Shown one piece after another: positions 24,063-34,355 of a stretch of DNA of 43,442 bases. Within the stretch, counting starts at the first letter, position 1, and every line of letters starts with the position of its first letter. The position numbers and the translations under genes were made by a program. Source of the DNA: Rhodobacterales bacterium (GTDB taxonomy: Bacteria; Pseudomonadota; Alphaproteobacteria; Rhodobacterales; Rhodobacteraceae); contig JAFLCY010000024.1 of assembly GCA_017303485.1 (NCBI GenBank), positions 1 through 43,442 of the forward strand. The letters are read 5' to 3'. Under the pieces are notes generated by a model. That model saw only the letters and a list, made by a program, of their open reading frames with translations, made no database searches and had not been told where the DNA came from.

Positions 24063-25628
24063 TCAGTACCACATGTCGGCCATCGACCCCTTGCGACGGG
24101 CCATGAAATCCAGCAGCGCCTCGTCGGTCGCCTGATCCAGCGGCGGCGCTTCGTAGTCGCGCAGGATCTTCTTCCAGCGCGTGTTGGCGCGTTGGGCATA
24201 GTCGATGCCGCCCTGTTCGTCCCAGGTCTCCCAGGGCTGGTTGTCGTCCAGCGCGGAATCCCAGTAGGCGGTTTCATAGTGCCGCAGCGTGTGTTGGGTG
24301 GAGAACAGGTGCTGGCCAGGCCCAAGCTCGTTAAGCGCCTCGAAGGCAAGGCTGTCCTCGTCGCATTTCATCCCGTCGAGGTAAGCGTGCAGCGCGCCGC
24401 ACATGTCGGTGTCCATCACCAGCTTTTCGTAGGACATGGACAGAAGGCCATCGAGGAAGCCAGCCGAATGCAGGACGTAGTTCGCCCCGCCCTGCACGGC
24501 GGACATCATCGACATCATGCTTTGCTGCATCGCCTGACCGTCCGGCAGCTTGGAGGTCGAAAAGTTCCCCGCGCAGCGCAAGGGCATCTTCAGCCGCCGC
24601 GCCAACTGGCCCATGGCCAACGAACCGATGGCGGGTTCCGGCGTGCCGAACGTGGGGCTGCCGGACTTCAGCGACATGGAGGAGAAGAACGACGCCAGGA
24701 TCGTCGGTGCCCCCGGTCGGGTCAGCTGGGCGATGGCGCAGGAGGCCATGCTTTCGGCCAGCCCCTGCGCGACCATTCCGGCGATGGTCAGCGGGGCCAC
24801 GGCGCCGCCAAGGAGGAAGGGCAGGTGGATCGACCCCTGGTTTGCCGCCGCATAGGTGCGGATCCCGGCGGCCGTCACCCCGTCGATCACCAGGGGTGAG
24901 GTGGTGTTGAAGTTGCCCATCACCACGCAGTTCTTGTCCGTGAACTCGGCCCCGAACAGGATGCGCGCCATCTCGACGCTGTCCGCTGCCCGCTCCGCCG
25001 CCGTGATCGACCCCAGGAAGGCGCGGTCGGAATAGCGGATATGTGAATAGACCATGTCCAGGTGGCGCTTGTTCACCGGAACGTCGGTAGGTTCGCAGAC
25101 CGTGCCGCCGGAATGGTGCAGCCAGGGCGAGGATTGTGCGAGCCGGATAAAGTTGCGGAAGTCCTCGATGGTGCCGTAGCGGCGGCCGCGGTCGAGGTCC
25201 ATCACGAAGGGCGAGCCGTAGGAGGGCGCGAAGACGACGTTGTTGCCGCCGATTTCAACGCTGTTCGCAGGGTTCCGGGCGTGCTGGGTGAAAACCGGCG
25301 GCGCGGTCCTCAGGATCTCGCGCAACATGTCGGGCGGGAATTTCACCCGCCAGATGCCTTCAGTCTGCGGCGTCACCTCGGCCCCCGCGGCCTTGTAAAG
25401 CTGCATGGTGGGATTGTCGTCGCGCAGTTCGATGCCGATCTCGGCAAGGATGCGGTCGGCGGTCCGTTCGATGGCGACGAGGCTTTCCTCGGACAGGATG
25501 TCGTAGGTCGGGATGCCGCGGACGATATAGGGCCGGTGGACACCCGCTTCGACGCCCACGCGGGCATCCCGCCGTTGCTGACGCCCGCCGCGTTGCCGTT
25601 TCGGTTCGGGGAGATCGCCATCCGCCAT
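24063..25628 (-). CDS. MttB-family methyltransferase, non-pyrrolysine
   Basis: The 521-residue protein belongs to the trimethylamine methyltransferase (MttB) superfamily, which moves a methyl group from a quaternary or tertiary amine to a corrinoid cofactor. Family stretches include RPYIVRGIPTYDILSEE, FAPSYGSPFVMDLDRGRRYGT, PLTIAGMVAQGLAESMA and GGANYVLHSAGFLDG. The frame has no internal amber codon, so it is of the non-pyrrolysine class whose known members (MtgB, MtpB, MtcB) act on glycine betaine, proline betaine or carnitine. No corrinoid protein or reductive activator gene is next to it. The start at 25628 follows AAAGGC. Neighbours (GlxA regulator, ProX) support a betaine substrate; which one is open. 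Confidence 0.88.
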   Translation of the reverse strand: MADGDLPEPKRQRGGRQQRRDARVGVEAGVHRPYIVRGIPTYDILSEESLVAIERTADRILAEIGIELRDDNPTMQLYKAAGAEVTPQTEGIWRVKFPPDMLREILRTAPPVFTQHARNPANSVEIGGNNVVFAPSYGSPFVMDLDRGRRYGTIEDFRNFIRLAQSSPWLHHSGGTVCEPTDVPVNKRHLDMVYSHIRYSDRAFLGSITAAERAADSVEMARILFGAEFTDKNCVVMGNFNTTSPLVIDGVTAAGIRTYAAANQGSIHLPFLLGGAVAPLTIAGMVAQGLAESMASCAIAQLTRPGAPTILASFFSSMSLKSGSPTFGTPEPAIGSLAMGQLARRLKMPLRCAGNFSTSKLPDGQAMQQSMMSMMSAVQGGANYVLHSAGFLDGLLSMSYEKLVMDTDMCGALHAYLDGMKCDEDSLAFEALNELGPGQHLFSTQHTLRHYETAYWDSALDDNQPWETWDEQGGIDYAQRANTRWKKILRDYEAPPLDQATDEALLDFMARRKGSMADMWY

Positions 25629-25707
25629 GGTATTGCCTTTCGATAAGCCGCCTTCAGGTTAATCCCTTTCACCAGTGCTGTGACGCTGGAAAAATCTCAT
25701 GGACTTG

Positions 25708-25722
25708 ATAAGTTACATTTAT
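25708..25722. promoter_or_regulatory. ATAA-N7-TTAT LysR-type box
   Basis: ATAA (25708-25711) and TTAT (25719-25722) with a 7-base spacer match the T-N11-A form of LysR operators. It overlaps the start codon of the lysR gene and lies in the 92-bp divergent gap to the MttB-like gene. Autoregulation is possible. This is weak evidence from one short site. Confidence 0.25.
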
Positions 25723-26629
25723 GGAAACGCTTCGCAGTCTGCTGCCGTCGATCAACAGCCTTGTCGTCTTCGAGGCGGCGGGGCGGCTTGGCAGTTTCAC
25801 GGCTGCCGCGCGCGAGTTGCGGATGACACAGGCGGCGGTGTCCTACGCCGTTCACCGGCTAGAAGACCATCTTGGCGCGGCATTGTTCCTGCGCGAGCAT
25901 CGTCGGGTGCGCCTCAGCGAAGCGGGCGAGCGGTTCCATGCCGATGTCTCGATCGGCCTGTCGCATATCCAGCGCTCGGCGCAGGACCTGCGCGCGGTGG
26001 CGTCGGGCGGGCATGTGACGCTGACATGTTCCGCCGCCTTCGCTGCGTTCTGGATGGTTCCGCGCATGGCGCAGCTTCGGACGGAACTGCCGCAGATCGA
26101 CCTGCGTATCCAGACGGCTGACCGCGATCTTGACCTTGTTGGCGAAGGCATTCCGCTTGCGGTGCGTGGCGGCGATCCCGCCGACTGGCCGCGCTACCAG
26201 TCCGAACCCCTTGCCGCGGAAGAGATTTTTCCGGTCTGCGGCGCAAGTTATCTGGCGGGGCGCGACCGCCCGGTGCAGGCGGTCGACCTGCTGGACCACC
26301 AGCTGATCCACCTGGAAGAGCCCTTCCGCGCTGCGGCAACCTGGCGCGACTGGTTCGCATCGGTCGGGATCGAGGGGCGGCGGGTGCCGAAGGGATTGCA
26401 GATCAACGACTACGTATCGGTGATCCAGTCGGTGATTGCGGGGCAGGGAATCGCGCTTGGCTGGCGGCATCTGGTCGAGGGGCTGGTGGCCCAGGGCGTC
26501 CTTGTCCGCCTGACCGACCATGTGCTGACGACGGGGATGAGCTTCCATGTGATCTGGCAGCGCCAGACCCCACTGACGCAGGCGGCGCAAGAGGTCCGGG
26601 ACCGGCTGCTCGGGCGAGCCAACACCTAA
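25721..26629 (+). CDS. LysR-family regulator (GcvA-like)
   Basis: The 302-residue protein has an N-terminal winged helix (about 12-70) with FEAAGRLGSFTAAARELRMTQAAVSYAVHRLEDHLGAALF, and a C-terminal effector domain of the periplasmic-binding fold. The wording of the effector part (VTLTCSAAFAAFWMVPRM, QSVIAGQGIALGWRHLVEGL) is close to GcvA-type regulators of amino-acid and amine metabolism. It diverges from the MttB-like gene and its ATG has no clear Shine-Dalgarno, so translation may be leaderless. It likely controls the neighbouring methyltransferase or proX; the ligand is unknown. The start could also lie at an internal codon, but the N-terminal helix supports this one. Confidence 0.88.
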   Translation: METLRSLLPSINSLVVFEAAGRLGSFTAAARELRMTQAAVSYAVHRLEDHLGAALFLREHRRVRLSEAGERFHADVSIGLSHIQRSAQDLRAVASGGHVTLTCSAAFAAFWMVPRMAQLRTELPQIDLRIQTADRDLDLVGEGIPLAVRGGDPADWPRYQSEPLAAEEIFPVCGASYLAGRDRPVQAVDLLDHQLIHLEEPFRAAATWRDWFASVGIEGRRVPKGLQINDYVSVIQSVIAGQGIALGWRHLVEGLVAQGVLVRLTDHVLTTGMSFHVIWQRQTPLTQAAQEVRDRLLGRANT

Positions 26630-26659
26630 GGAAAAAAGAAGCACCCCAGTTCGGGGTGC
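26630..26659 (-). terminator. intrinsic terminator behind proX
   Basis: Arms GCACCCC (26641-26647) and GGGGTGC (26653-26659) flank a 5-base loop. On the minus strand the stem is followed by TTCTTTTTTCC, a good U-tract. It ends the proX transcript and also lies directly behind the convergent lysR gene. Confidence 0.85.
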
Positions 26660-26695
26660 CAGGTACTCAGGACGCCAGCGTCCCAGGGAGTAGAG

Positions 26696-27682
26696 CTATT
26701 CGGCGGCCTTGCGGGCCTCGGCCAGCCAACCGTCATAAGTGGCCTGATTGGCTGCGATCCAGTCGGCGACATGTTTGTCGATGGCCGCCGAGTTGTCTTC
26801 GCCATCTGCGATCAGTTTGTTCTCGGCCGAGATGTCATTGATGTCGATCTTGGCGACCTCGAAGAGCTTCGCCGCCGCAGGGTTGGCGGCCAGGAAATCG
26901 TTGCGCGCGACGACGCCGATGGAGTCGACCGCGAAGCCCAGGTTCTTGCCCTCGAACTCGGTCTGCCCGGTCGCGCCGTCGGGCAGTGAGGTGTAGGGCA
27001 CGTCCAGCCATTCCACATCTTCGCCGGGGACCAGCGCGCCGGACACCCAGTAAGGCGTCCAGGTGTAGTAGAGGACAGGCTCGCCGTTCTTCTGGCGGGC
27101 GATGGTGTCGGCGATGATCGCGTTGTATTCGCCCTGGTTGTGGGTGACGGTGTCGCGTAGCCCGTATTCGGTCAACTGATGCTCGATGACGCGCTCACAG
27201 CCCCAGCCCGGGACGCAGCCCGCGAGGTCGGCCTTGCCGTCGCCATCGGCATCGAACCTTGCGGCGATGGCCGGGTCCTTCAGGTCGCCGAGGTTCTTCA
27301 CCCCGGCGTCATAGCTCGCTTTGTCGACAAGATAACCCTGAAGCGCGCCGTCGATCAGAGTGCCTACCTTGGTCAACACGGCGGAGCCGCCAGCTTCCTG
27401 GAAGAAGGGCTCGTGCAGAGTGTGCCAGCTGGTCGGGAAGAAGTCAGCATCCCCCGCACCCACGGTGATATGGGCGGTCTGGGCGGTCACCTCGGCCGGA
27501 TCGGCCACGGTGTAGCCCAGGTCCGAAAGCGCGCGGAAGAGGACGCGGGAATGGAACATCTCCTCGACCAGCGGCTGGATGACGGGGCGGACGGTCACGC
27601 CTTCGCCGGGCCTGTCATTGGCAAAGAGAGGATTGGCAAGCAATGCAAGGGCAATAGCCGAAACGGCGTTCAGGTGTTTCAT
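26696..27682 (-). CDS. proX: glycine betaine/proline betaine-binding protein ProX
   Basis: ProX is the periplasmic ligand-binding part of the ProU ABC importer. The 328-residue protein has a signal peptide (cleavage expected after residue 21, LFA) and follows E. coli ProX closely. Shared marks are the aromatic-cage tryptophans near positions 86 (TSWHTLH), 160 (PGWGCE) and 208 (YTWTPYW), the disulfide cysteines 156 and 162, and FDADGDGKADLAGC. The conserved cage strongly suggests a quaternary ammonium ligand. The ATPase and permease genes (proV, proW) are not in this window, so it must share a transporter encoded elsewhere. It is the last gene of a minus-strand run with an enolase-superfamily and an MDR gene. 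Confidence 0.92.
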   Translation of the reverse strand: MKHLNAVSAIALALLANPLFANDRPGEGVTVRPVIQPLVEEMFHSRVLFRALSDLGYTVADPAEVTAQTAHITVGAGDADFFPTSWHTLHEPFFQEAGGSAVLTKVGTLIDGALQGYLVDKASYDAGVKNLGDLKDPAIAARFDADGDGKADLAGCVPGWGCERVIEHQLTEYGLRDTVTHNQGEYNAIIADTIARQKNGEPVLYYTWTPYWVSGALVPGEDVEWLDVPYTSLPDGATGQTEFEGKNLGFAVDSIGVVARNDFLAANPAAAKLFEVAKIDINDISAENKLIADGEDNSAAIDKHVADWIAANQATYDGWLAEARKAAE

Positions 27683-27747
27683 CTCTGTCTCCGTGTTATG
27701 GCAGTCGTCTTGTCATGGGGCCGGGGCCCTGAGGGCCCGGCCCAGTG

Positions 27748-28872
27748 TCAGGCCGTCCACGAGGCGACGGGCGATCCCAGGGCTTCGCGGCGGACAGTGA
27801 TCCCAAGGCCGGGGGCCATGGGGGCGAGGACGCCACCGTCGCGGACGGGGGCGTCGAAATCGGCGGTGGTCAGCGTGACCATGTCGCGGCAGTCGAGGAT
27901 GCAGCGCAGGTAGCGCTCCGGCACGGTCGCGCCAAGGTGGACGATTCCGGCGAAGGCGATGGCGGACCCCACGGTGTCCTGCACGCTGATCGTCAGCCCC
28001 GCCGCACGGCAGATGTCACGGTGGCGGCGGCCACGGGTCAGGCCGCCGGCCTTCGACACCTTCAGACCGATGCCGTCAGCGATGTCTTCGCCGATGATGC
28101 GGGCGATATCGCCGTCAAGCTCGGCCAGTTCGTCCATGATGATCGGCACCGGGCAGCGCTTGCGCAGGCTTGCCGTCTCCCGCCAGGTCGCGCAGGGTGC
28201 CTCCAGCACGAAGTCCAGACCATCGGGCAGCATGCGCAGCATCCGAAGCGCGGTTTCCGGCAGCATTCCGCCATTGGCATCGACGATGAAGTACTCTCCC
28301 GCGCGCCGGTCGGCGAGGCAGGCCGCGATGCGTTCGGCGTCCAGCGCCGGGCCGCCCTCGCTGTCCAGGGCGCCGATCTTCACCGAATGGCCGCGATAGC
28401 CCATCTGGCGGTGCGCGGCGACACGGGCGCGCATGTCTTCGGGCGTACCTGTGTAAATCGACGAGATCGTGGGCATCCGAAAACCAGTGGCCCCGCCGAG
28501 AAGTTCGCAGACCGGAAGGTTGACCGACTTGCCGAAGATATCCCAGCAGGCGATGTCGAGAGCCGTCTTGGCGTGGTGGTGGCCGACCAGCGCCTCATCC
28601 ATCGCGTCGTTGATCCGGTCGACCTGACGCGGGTCGCGGTCGATGAGATATGGCGCGATTTCCTCGATCCCCGCCCGCGCGCCCTTTGCGTGGCTGGCGA
28701 TGTAAGTGGAGCCGAAGGGGGTGCTTTCACCCCAGCCCTCGATCCCGGTGTCTGTCTCCATCCGGACGATGGAGGCCTCGAAGGTGCGGTATTCCCGCCC
28801 GCCCGAGAGGAGGTAGACCCCGCCGGAATAGGGGAGATCGACCTGGAAAAGCTCGATAGACCTGATCTTCAT
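27748..28872 (-). CDS. enolase-superfamily enzyme, 3-hydroxyproline dehydratase-like
   Basis: The 374-residue protein belongs to the mandelate racemase/muconate lactonizing family. Metal ligands are Asp198 (VDAN), Glu224 (LEAPC) and Asp247 (MDE). Catalytic lysines are Lys165 in SVKIG and Lys271 in GLKVSKAGG. The N-terminal capping loop reads DLPYSGGVYLLSGGREY. This pattern resembles cis-3-hydroxy-L-proline dehydratases, and secondarily hydroxyproline-betaine epimerases of marine alphaproteobacteria. The product of a dehydration would be pyrroline-2-carboxylate. It overlaps the MDR gene by 4 bp and precedes proX by 65 bp. Family membership is firm; the substrate is inference. Confidence 0.8.
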   Translation of the reverse strand: MKIRSIELFQVDLPYSGGVYLLSGGREYRTFEASIVRMETDTGIEGWGESTPFGSTYIASHAKGARAGIEEIAPYLIDRDPRQVDRINDAMDEALVGHHHAKTALDIACWDIFGKSVNLPVCELLGGATGFRMPTISSIYTGTPEDMRARVAAHRQMGYRGHSVKIGALDSEGGPALDAERIAACLADRRAGEYFIVDANGGMLPETALRMLRMLPDGLDFVLEAPCATWRETASLRKRCPVPIIMDELAELDGDIARIIGEDIADGIGLKVSKAGGLTRGRRHRDICRAAGLTISVQDTVGSAIAFAGIVHLGATVPERYLRCILDCRDMVTLTTADFDAPVRDGGVLAPMAPGLGITVRREALGSPVASWTA

Positions 28873-29954
28873 ACCAGCACCTCCGGGGGAAGAAGAACCA
28901 GTTTCCCGGTATGCGTTTTGGACAGGAAATCGCGCTGCGCCCGGGCGATTTCGGCCAGCGGATAGGTTCTGGCGACCACGGGGCGAATCTCGCCCGCCTC
29001 GATGTAGCGGACAAGATTCTCGAAAACGGCATCCTCCTGGAAGGTGCAGCCGAAAAGCGTCAGGTCCTTGAGATAGAGCGTGCGCAGGTCAATCTCGGTG
29101 ATCGGTCCGGCTATGGCGCCCGCGCAAGCGTAGCGCCCGCCCGTTCGCAGCACGTCCAGCAGCTGGGGCCAGGCGGGACCAGCCACGATATCGACAACGA
29201 GGTCAATGGAGTTGCGGCCAAGTTCGGCGACCAGATCGGCATTGCGGTCGACGGTCCGATCCGCCCCCAACGCACGCACTTCGGCGGCTTTCGTCGCGGC
29301 ACAGACTGCAATCACCTCGGTCCCCCGCCGCTTGGCCAGTTGCACGGCTGCGGACCCGACCCCGCCCGAAGCGCCGGTGATCAGGATGCGTTCGGCCCCG
29401 GCCTTCGCGCGGTGCAGCATGTTCTCCGCCGTGGAATAGGCGCAAGGAATCGAGGCCAGCTGGGCATCCGACCAGTCGCACTCCACCGCGTAGACCTCGC
29501 GTGAGGGGGCGACAGTGAACTGGGCAAAGCCGCCGTCGATCTCGCTGCCGAACGTCCAGCATTCGTATGGCCGGTAGTCGACATAGCTCTGCAGCATGTT
29601 GCGTACCAGTACGCGCTGGCCGATGCGCGCGGGGTCGACGCCGTCGCCCACGGCAAGGATGCGACCGCAGGCATCGGCGCCCTGGATGCGCGGGAAATGC
29701 AGCGGAATGCCGGACCACGAGGCGTCGTCCTCATCCGGCGTCGCCGCTGCGGCTGCCGAGGTTTCGACCTCGACCTTCTTGGAATACCAGCCGATCCGGG
29801 TGTTGATGTCGGTGTTGTTTATCCCTGCCGCCGCAACGCGGATCAGCACCTCGCCCGGTCGTGGCGCAGGCACCGGCACGTCATGGCGCAACTCCAGCTT
29901 GTCGAAGTCGCCGTGCCCGGTCAAAAGCACGGCAGTCATGGTTTCCGGGATCAT
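28869..29954 (-). CDS. medium-chain dehydrogenase/reductase, quinone-oxidoreductase type
   Basis: The 361-residue protein has the MDR fold: a GroES-like N-terminal domain and a Rossmann domain with GASGGVGSAAVQLAKRRG. The usual catalytic zinc ligands are missing; the Cys position reads GINNTD and the GHE motif reads QGADACG, so it is probably a zinc-independent quinone-oxidoreductase-type enzyme using NADPH. An Ala- and acidic-rich insertion (about 66-80, ETSAAAAATPDEDD) lies between strand and loop near the active site. It overlaps the enolase-family gene (4 bp), so the two act in one pathway. The start at 29954 follows AAGG; an ATG five codons on is possible. Confidence 0.85.
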   Translation of the reverse strand: MIPETMTAVLLTGHGDFDKLELRHDVPVPAPRPGEVLIRVAAAGINNTDINTRIGWYSKKVEVETSAAAAATPDEDDASWSGIPLHFPRIQGADACGRILAVGDGVDPARIGQRVLVRNMLQSYVDYRPYECWTFGSEIDGGFAQFTVAPSREVYAVECDWSDAQLASIPCAYSTAENMLHRAKAGAERILITGASGGVGSAAVQLAKRRGTEVIAVCAATKAAEVRALGADRTVDRNADLVAELGRNSIDLVVDIVAGPAWPQLLDVLRTGGRYACAGAIAGPITEIDLRTLYLKDLTLFGCTFQEDAVFENLVRYIEAGEIRPVVARTYPLAEIARAQRDFLSKTHTGKLVLLPPEVLV

Positions 29955-30061
29955 GCTCGGCCTTGTCGGTCAGCACCCGGCCACTTGCCGGGATGACCCA
30001 GATGACCGTGATGCCCGCCTTGGGGCAAGCGAGGAAACTGCGGTGCAGCGTTGAGGTCAGA

Positions 30062-30955
30062 TCAATGCTCACTGCTCAGGAGCCAGTCGCGGAACACCAC
30101 GGCCTCGGGGCGCAGGGGGCGGCTGGCGGACCAGGCGACGTGGATGGCCAGGGGATCAGCGATCTCGACCGACGTGACCTGCGCCAGTTCCCGCCTTGCG
30201 ATCAGCGGCGCGACCGAACTGGACCAGCCAAGGGCGATGCCCTGCCCATCCAGCGCCGCCTGCAACGCAATGACATAGGAGTTGAAGCGGCGGATGTTCG
30301 GCTTGTCGAGGATGACGCCACCCGCATGGAAGAACCCGGCCCAGGTCATCCCCACCCAGTCCGGGCCTTCGACCGACAGGAGTGGGGCCTGGGCGAGGTC
30401 GGTCATCGTGGCGACCGGCGTCCGCGCCAGAAAATCGGGGCTGGCGACCGCCATGATCGTCTCGTCCTGCACCCGGACAGCATGTTCGCCGGGCCAGTTG
30501 CCGTCACCATAGCGCAGGCACAGGTCGATATCAGGGCGCAAGCCGCCCTGCTGGCGCTCCGAGATCACATGCTCGACGACGATGTCCTGGTGCTGGCGCC
30601 AGAAAGCCCCGAGCCGGGGCATCAGCCAGAGCTGCATCGTCGTCATGTTGGACAGGATCGAAAGGTGGCGGCGGTCGGCGTCGCGCACCTCTTGCAGGGC
30701 CGATGACACGCGCGAGAAGGCCTCGGACAGGCTGGCTGCGACAATCTCGCCCTCACGGGTCAGGGCGATGCCGTCATGTCGGCGGTGCATCAGCGTCGCC
30801 CCAAGGTCCGCCTCCAGCGCCCGGACCTGCCGGGAAACCGCGCCGGGCGTCACGTTCAGCTCATCGGCGGCGCGGGTGACGTTCAGCCGCCGGGAAACGG
30901 CCTCGAAGGCTGCCAGCGCGCTGAGCGAGGGAAGGTTGTAGTGCCGCTTGACCAT
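30062..30955 (-). CDS. LysR-family regulator (GcvA-like), second
   Basis: The 297-residue protein has the LysR winged helix (LPSLSALAAFEAVSRRLNVTRAADELNVTPGAVSRQVRALEADLG) and an effector domain with LRPDIDLCLRYGDGNWPGE and ALQAALDGQGIALGWSSSVAPL. It is again of the GcvA-like group. It lies on the same strand just upstream (107 bp) of the MDR, enolase-family and proX run, so it is likely their regulator. It is only distantly similar to the other LysR protein here (25721-26629), so the two are unlikely to be a recent duplicate. Confidence 0.88.
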   Translation of the reverse strand: MVKRHYNLPSLSALAAFEAVSRRLNVTRAADELNVTPGAVSRQVRALEADLGATLMHRRHDGIALTREGEIVAASLSEAFSRVSSALQEVRDADRRHLSILSNMTTMQLWLMPRLGAFWRQHQDIVVEHVISERQQGGLRPDIDLCLRYGDGNWPGEHAVRVQDETIMAVASPDFLARTPVATMTDLAQAPLLSVEGPDWVGMTWAGFFHAGGVILDKPNIRRFNSYVIALQAALDGQGIALGWSSSVAPLIARRELAQVTSVEIADPLAIHVAWSASRPLRPEAVVFRDWLLSSEH

Positions 30956-31013
30956 GGGGGCAGATTAGCAGCCCGCGCGCGAGGGGACCATTGGCGACCG
31001 CACGACATGACAA

Positions 31014-31043
31014 AACGGCCCGGACCTTGCGGTCCGGGCCGTT
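31014..31043 (-). terminator. hairpin terminator behind katG
   Basis: Perfect 13-base arms AACGGCCCGGACC (31014-31026) and GGTCCGGGCCGTT (31031-31043) flank a TTGC loop, 20 bp past the katG stop. The minus-strand sequence after the stem is TTGTCATG, with few U. The stem is very stable and should separate katG from the next gene downstream on that strand. Confidence 0.8.
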
Positions 31044-31063
31044 GCAAGGCCGTTGGCGTCAGG

Positions 31064-33395
<2,332 letters not shown>

Positions 33396-34286
33396 ATGAC
33401 GCCGCTTACAATGAAACACCTGCGCTATTTCGACGCGTTGGCCCGGCACCGCCACTTCGGGCGGGCGGCCGAGGCTTCGGCCATCTCGCAACCTGCGCTG
33501 TCCTTGCAGATCAAGGAACTGGAGGAAATCCTGGGCGCGGCACTGGTCGAACGCGGGGCGCGGCAGATCCGGCTGACGGCGCTGGGCGAGGATTTTGCTC
33601 TCCGGACGCGCGAGGTTCTGCGGGCGGTGGATGAACTTGGCGCCCTGGCGCGGGCATCTTCCGGGCCGCTGTCGGGGCCGCTAAGGCTCGGGGTGATCCC
33701 GACAGTCGCGCCCTACCTGCTGCCGCAGGTGATGCGGCACCTCAATGCGCATTACCCCGACCTGGACCTCCGCCCGCGCGAGGCCGTGACACCGAAACTG
33801 GTGCGGGACCTGACCGAGGGGCGGCTGGACCTTGCGCTCGTTGCGCTGCCGGTTTCCGAACCCTCGCTTGCCGAGACACCGCTCTTTGACGAGGAGTTCC
33901 TGCTGGTTCGCAACCTGTCAGCGGCTGCTCAGCCCATTCCGGCCCTGACCGACCTGCCCGAGATGCCGCTGCTCTTGCTGGAGGAGGGGCATTGCTTCCG
34001 TGACCAGGCGATTGCCTTCTGCAAGCTGCCGCCCAGCCTGTCGGGCGAGATCATGGAAGGTTCGTCGCTGTCCACGCTGGTGCAGATGGTGGGCGCGGGG
34101 ATCGGGGTGACGCTGATCCCGGAAATGGCCGCCGAGGTCGAGGCCCGGTCGGCCCCGGTGGTGTTGCACCGTCTTCCGGTTCCGGGACCGCGGCGAACCA
34201 TCGGGCTGGTCTGGCGCCGCTCGAACCCGCTGGCCGACCGTTATGCCGAACTGGCCGAGGGGCTTCGGTCGGGGCTTTCCGGGTAA
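33396..34286 (+). CDS. oxyR: peroxide-responsive regulator OxyR
   Basis: The 296-residue LysR-family protein carries the redox pair of OxyR: Cys200 and Cys209 in LLEEGHCFRDQAIAFCKL, matching Cys199 and Cys208 of the E. coli protein. Oxidation to a disulfide would switch it to an activator. The DNA-binding helix reads FGRAAEASAISQPALSLQIKELEEILGA. The start is set at the ATG at 33396; a GTG at 33387 and an ATG at 33411 are alternatives, and the site is weak. It diverges from katG, its presumed main target. Confidence 0.92.
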   Translation: MTPLTMKHLRYFDALARHRHFGRAAEASAISQPALSLQIKELEEILGAALVERGARQIRLTALGEDFALRTREVLRAVDELGALARASSGPLSGPLRLGVIPTVAPYLLPQVMRHLNAHYPDLDLRPREAVTPKLVRDLTEGRLDLALVALPVSEPSLAETPLFDEEFLLVRNLSAAAQPIPALTDLPEMPLLLLEEGHCFRDQAIAFCKLPPSLSGEIMEGSSLSTLVQMVGAGIGVTLIPEMAAEVEARSAPVVLHRLPVPGPRRTIGLVWRRSNPLADRYAELAEGLRSGLSG

Positions 34287-34311
34287 CCTCCTCGTGCGAC
34301 GTCGTCTTCTC

Positions 34312-34330
34312 GTCGGGGGCGCCCCCGCGA
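34312..34330. repeat. GC inverted repeat between convergent genes
   Basis: GGGGGCGCCCCC (34315-34326) is a perfect 12-base palindrome between the ends of oxyR and the dipeptidase gene, with CTCG and CGAG extending the stem imperfectly. It could be a weak bidirectional terminator. No U-tract is seen. Confidence 0.4.
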
Positions 34331-34355
34331 GGCATGACGAAGCAAGGACAGGCCG

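Noticed and set aside
24063-25628. possible pyrrolysine-containing MttB
   Set aside because: The frame is open for all 521 codons with no in-frame TAG, so it belongs to the non-pyrrolysine class.
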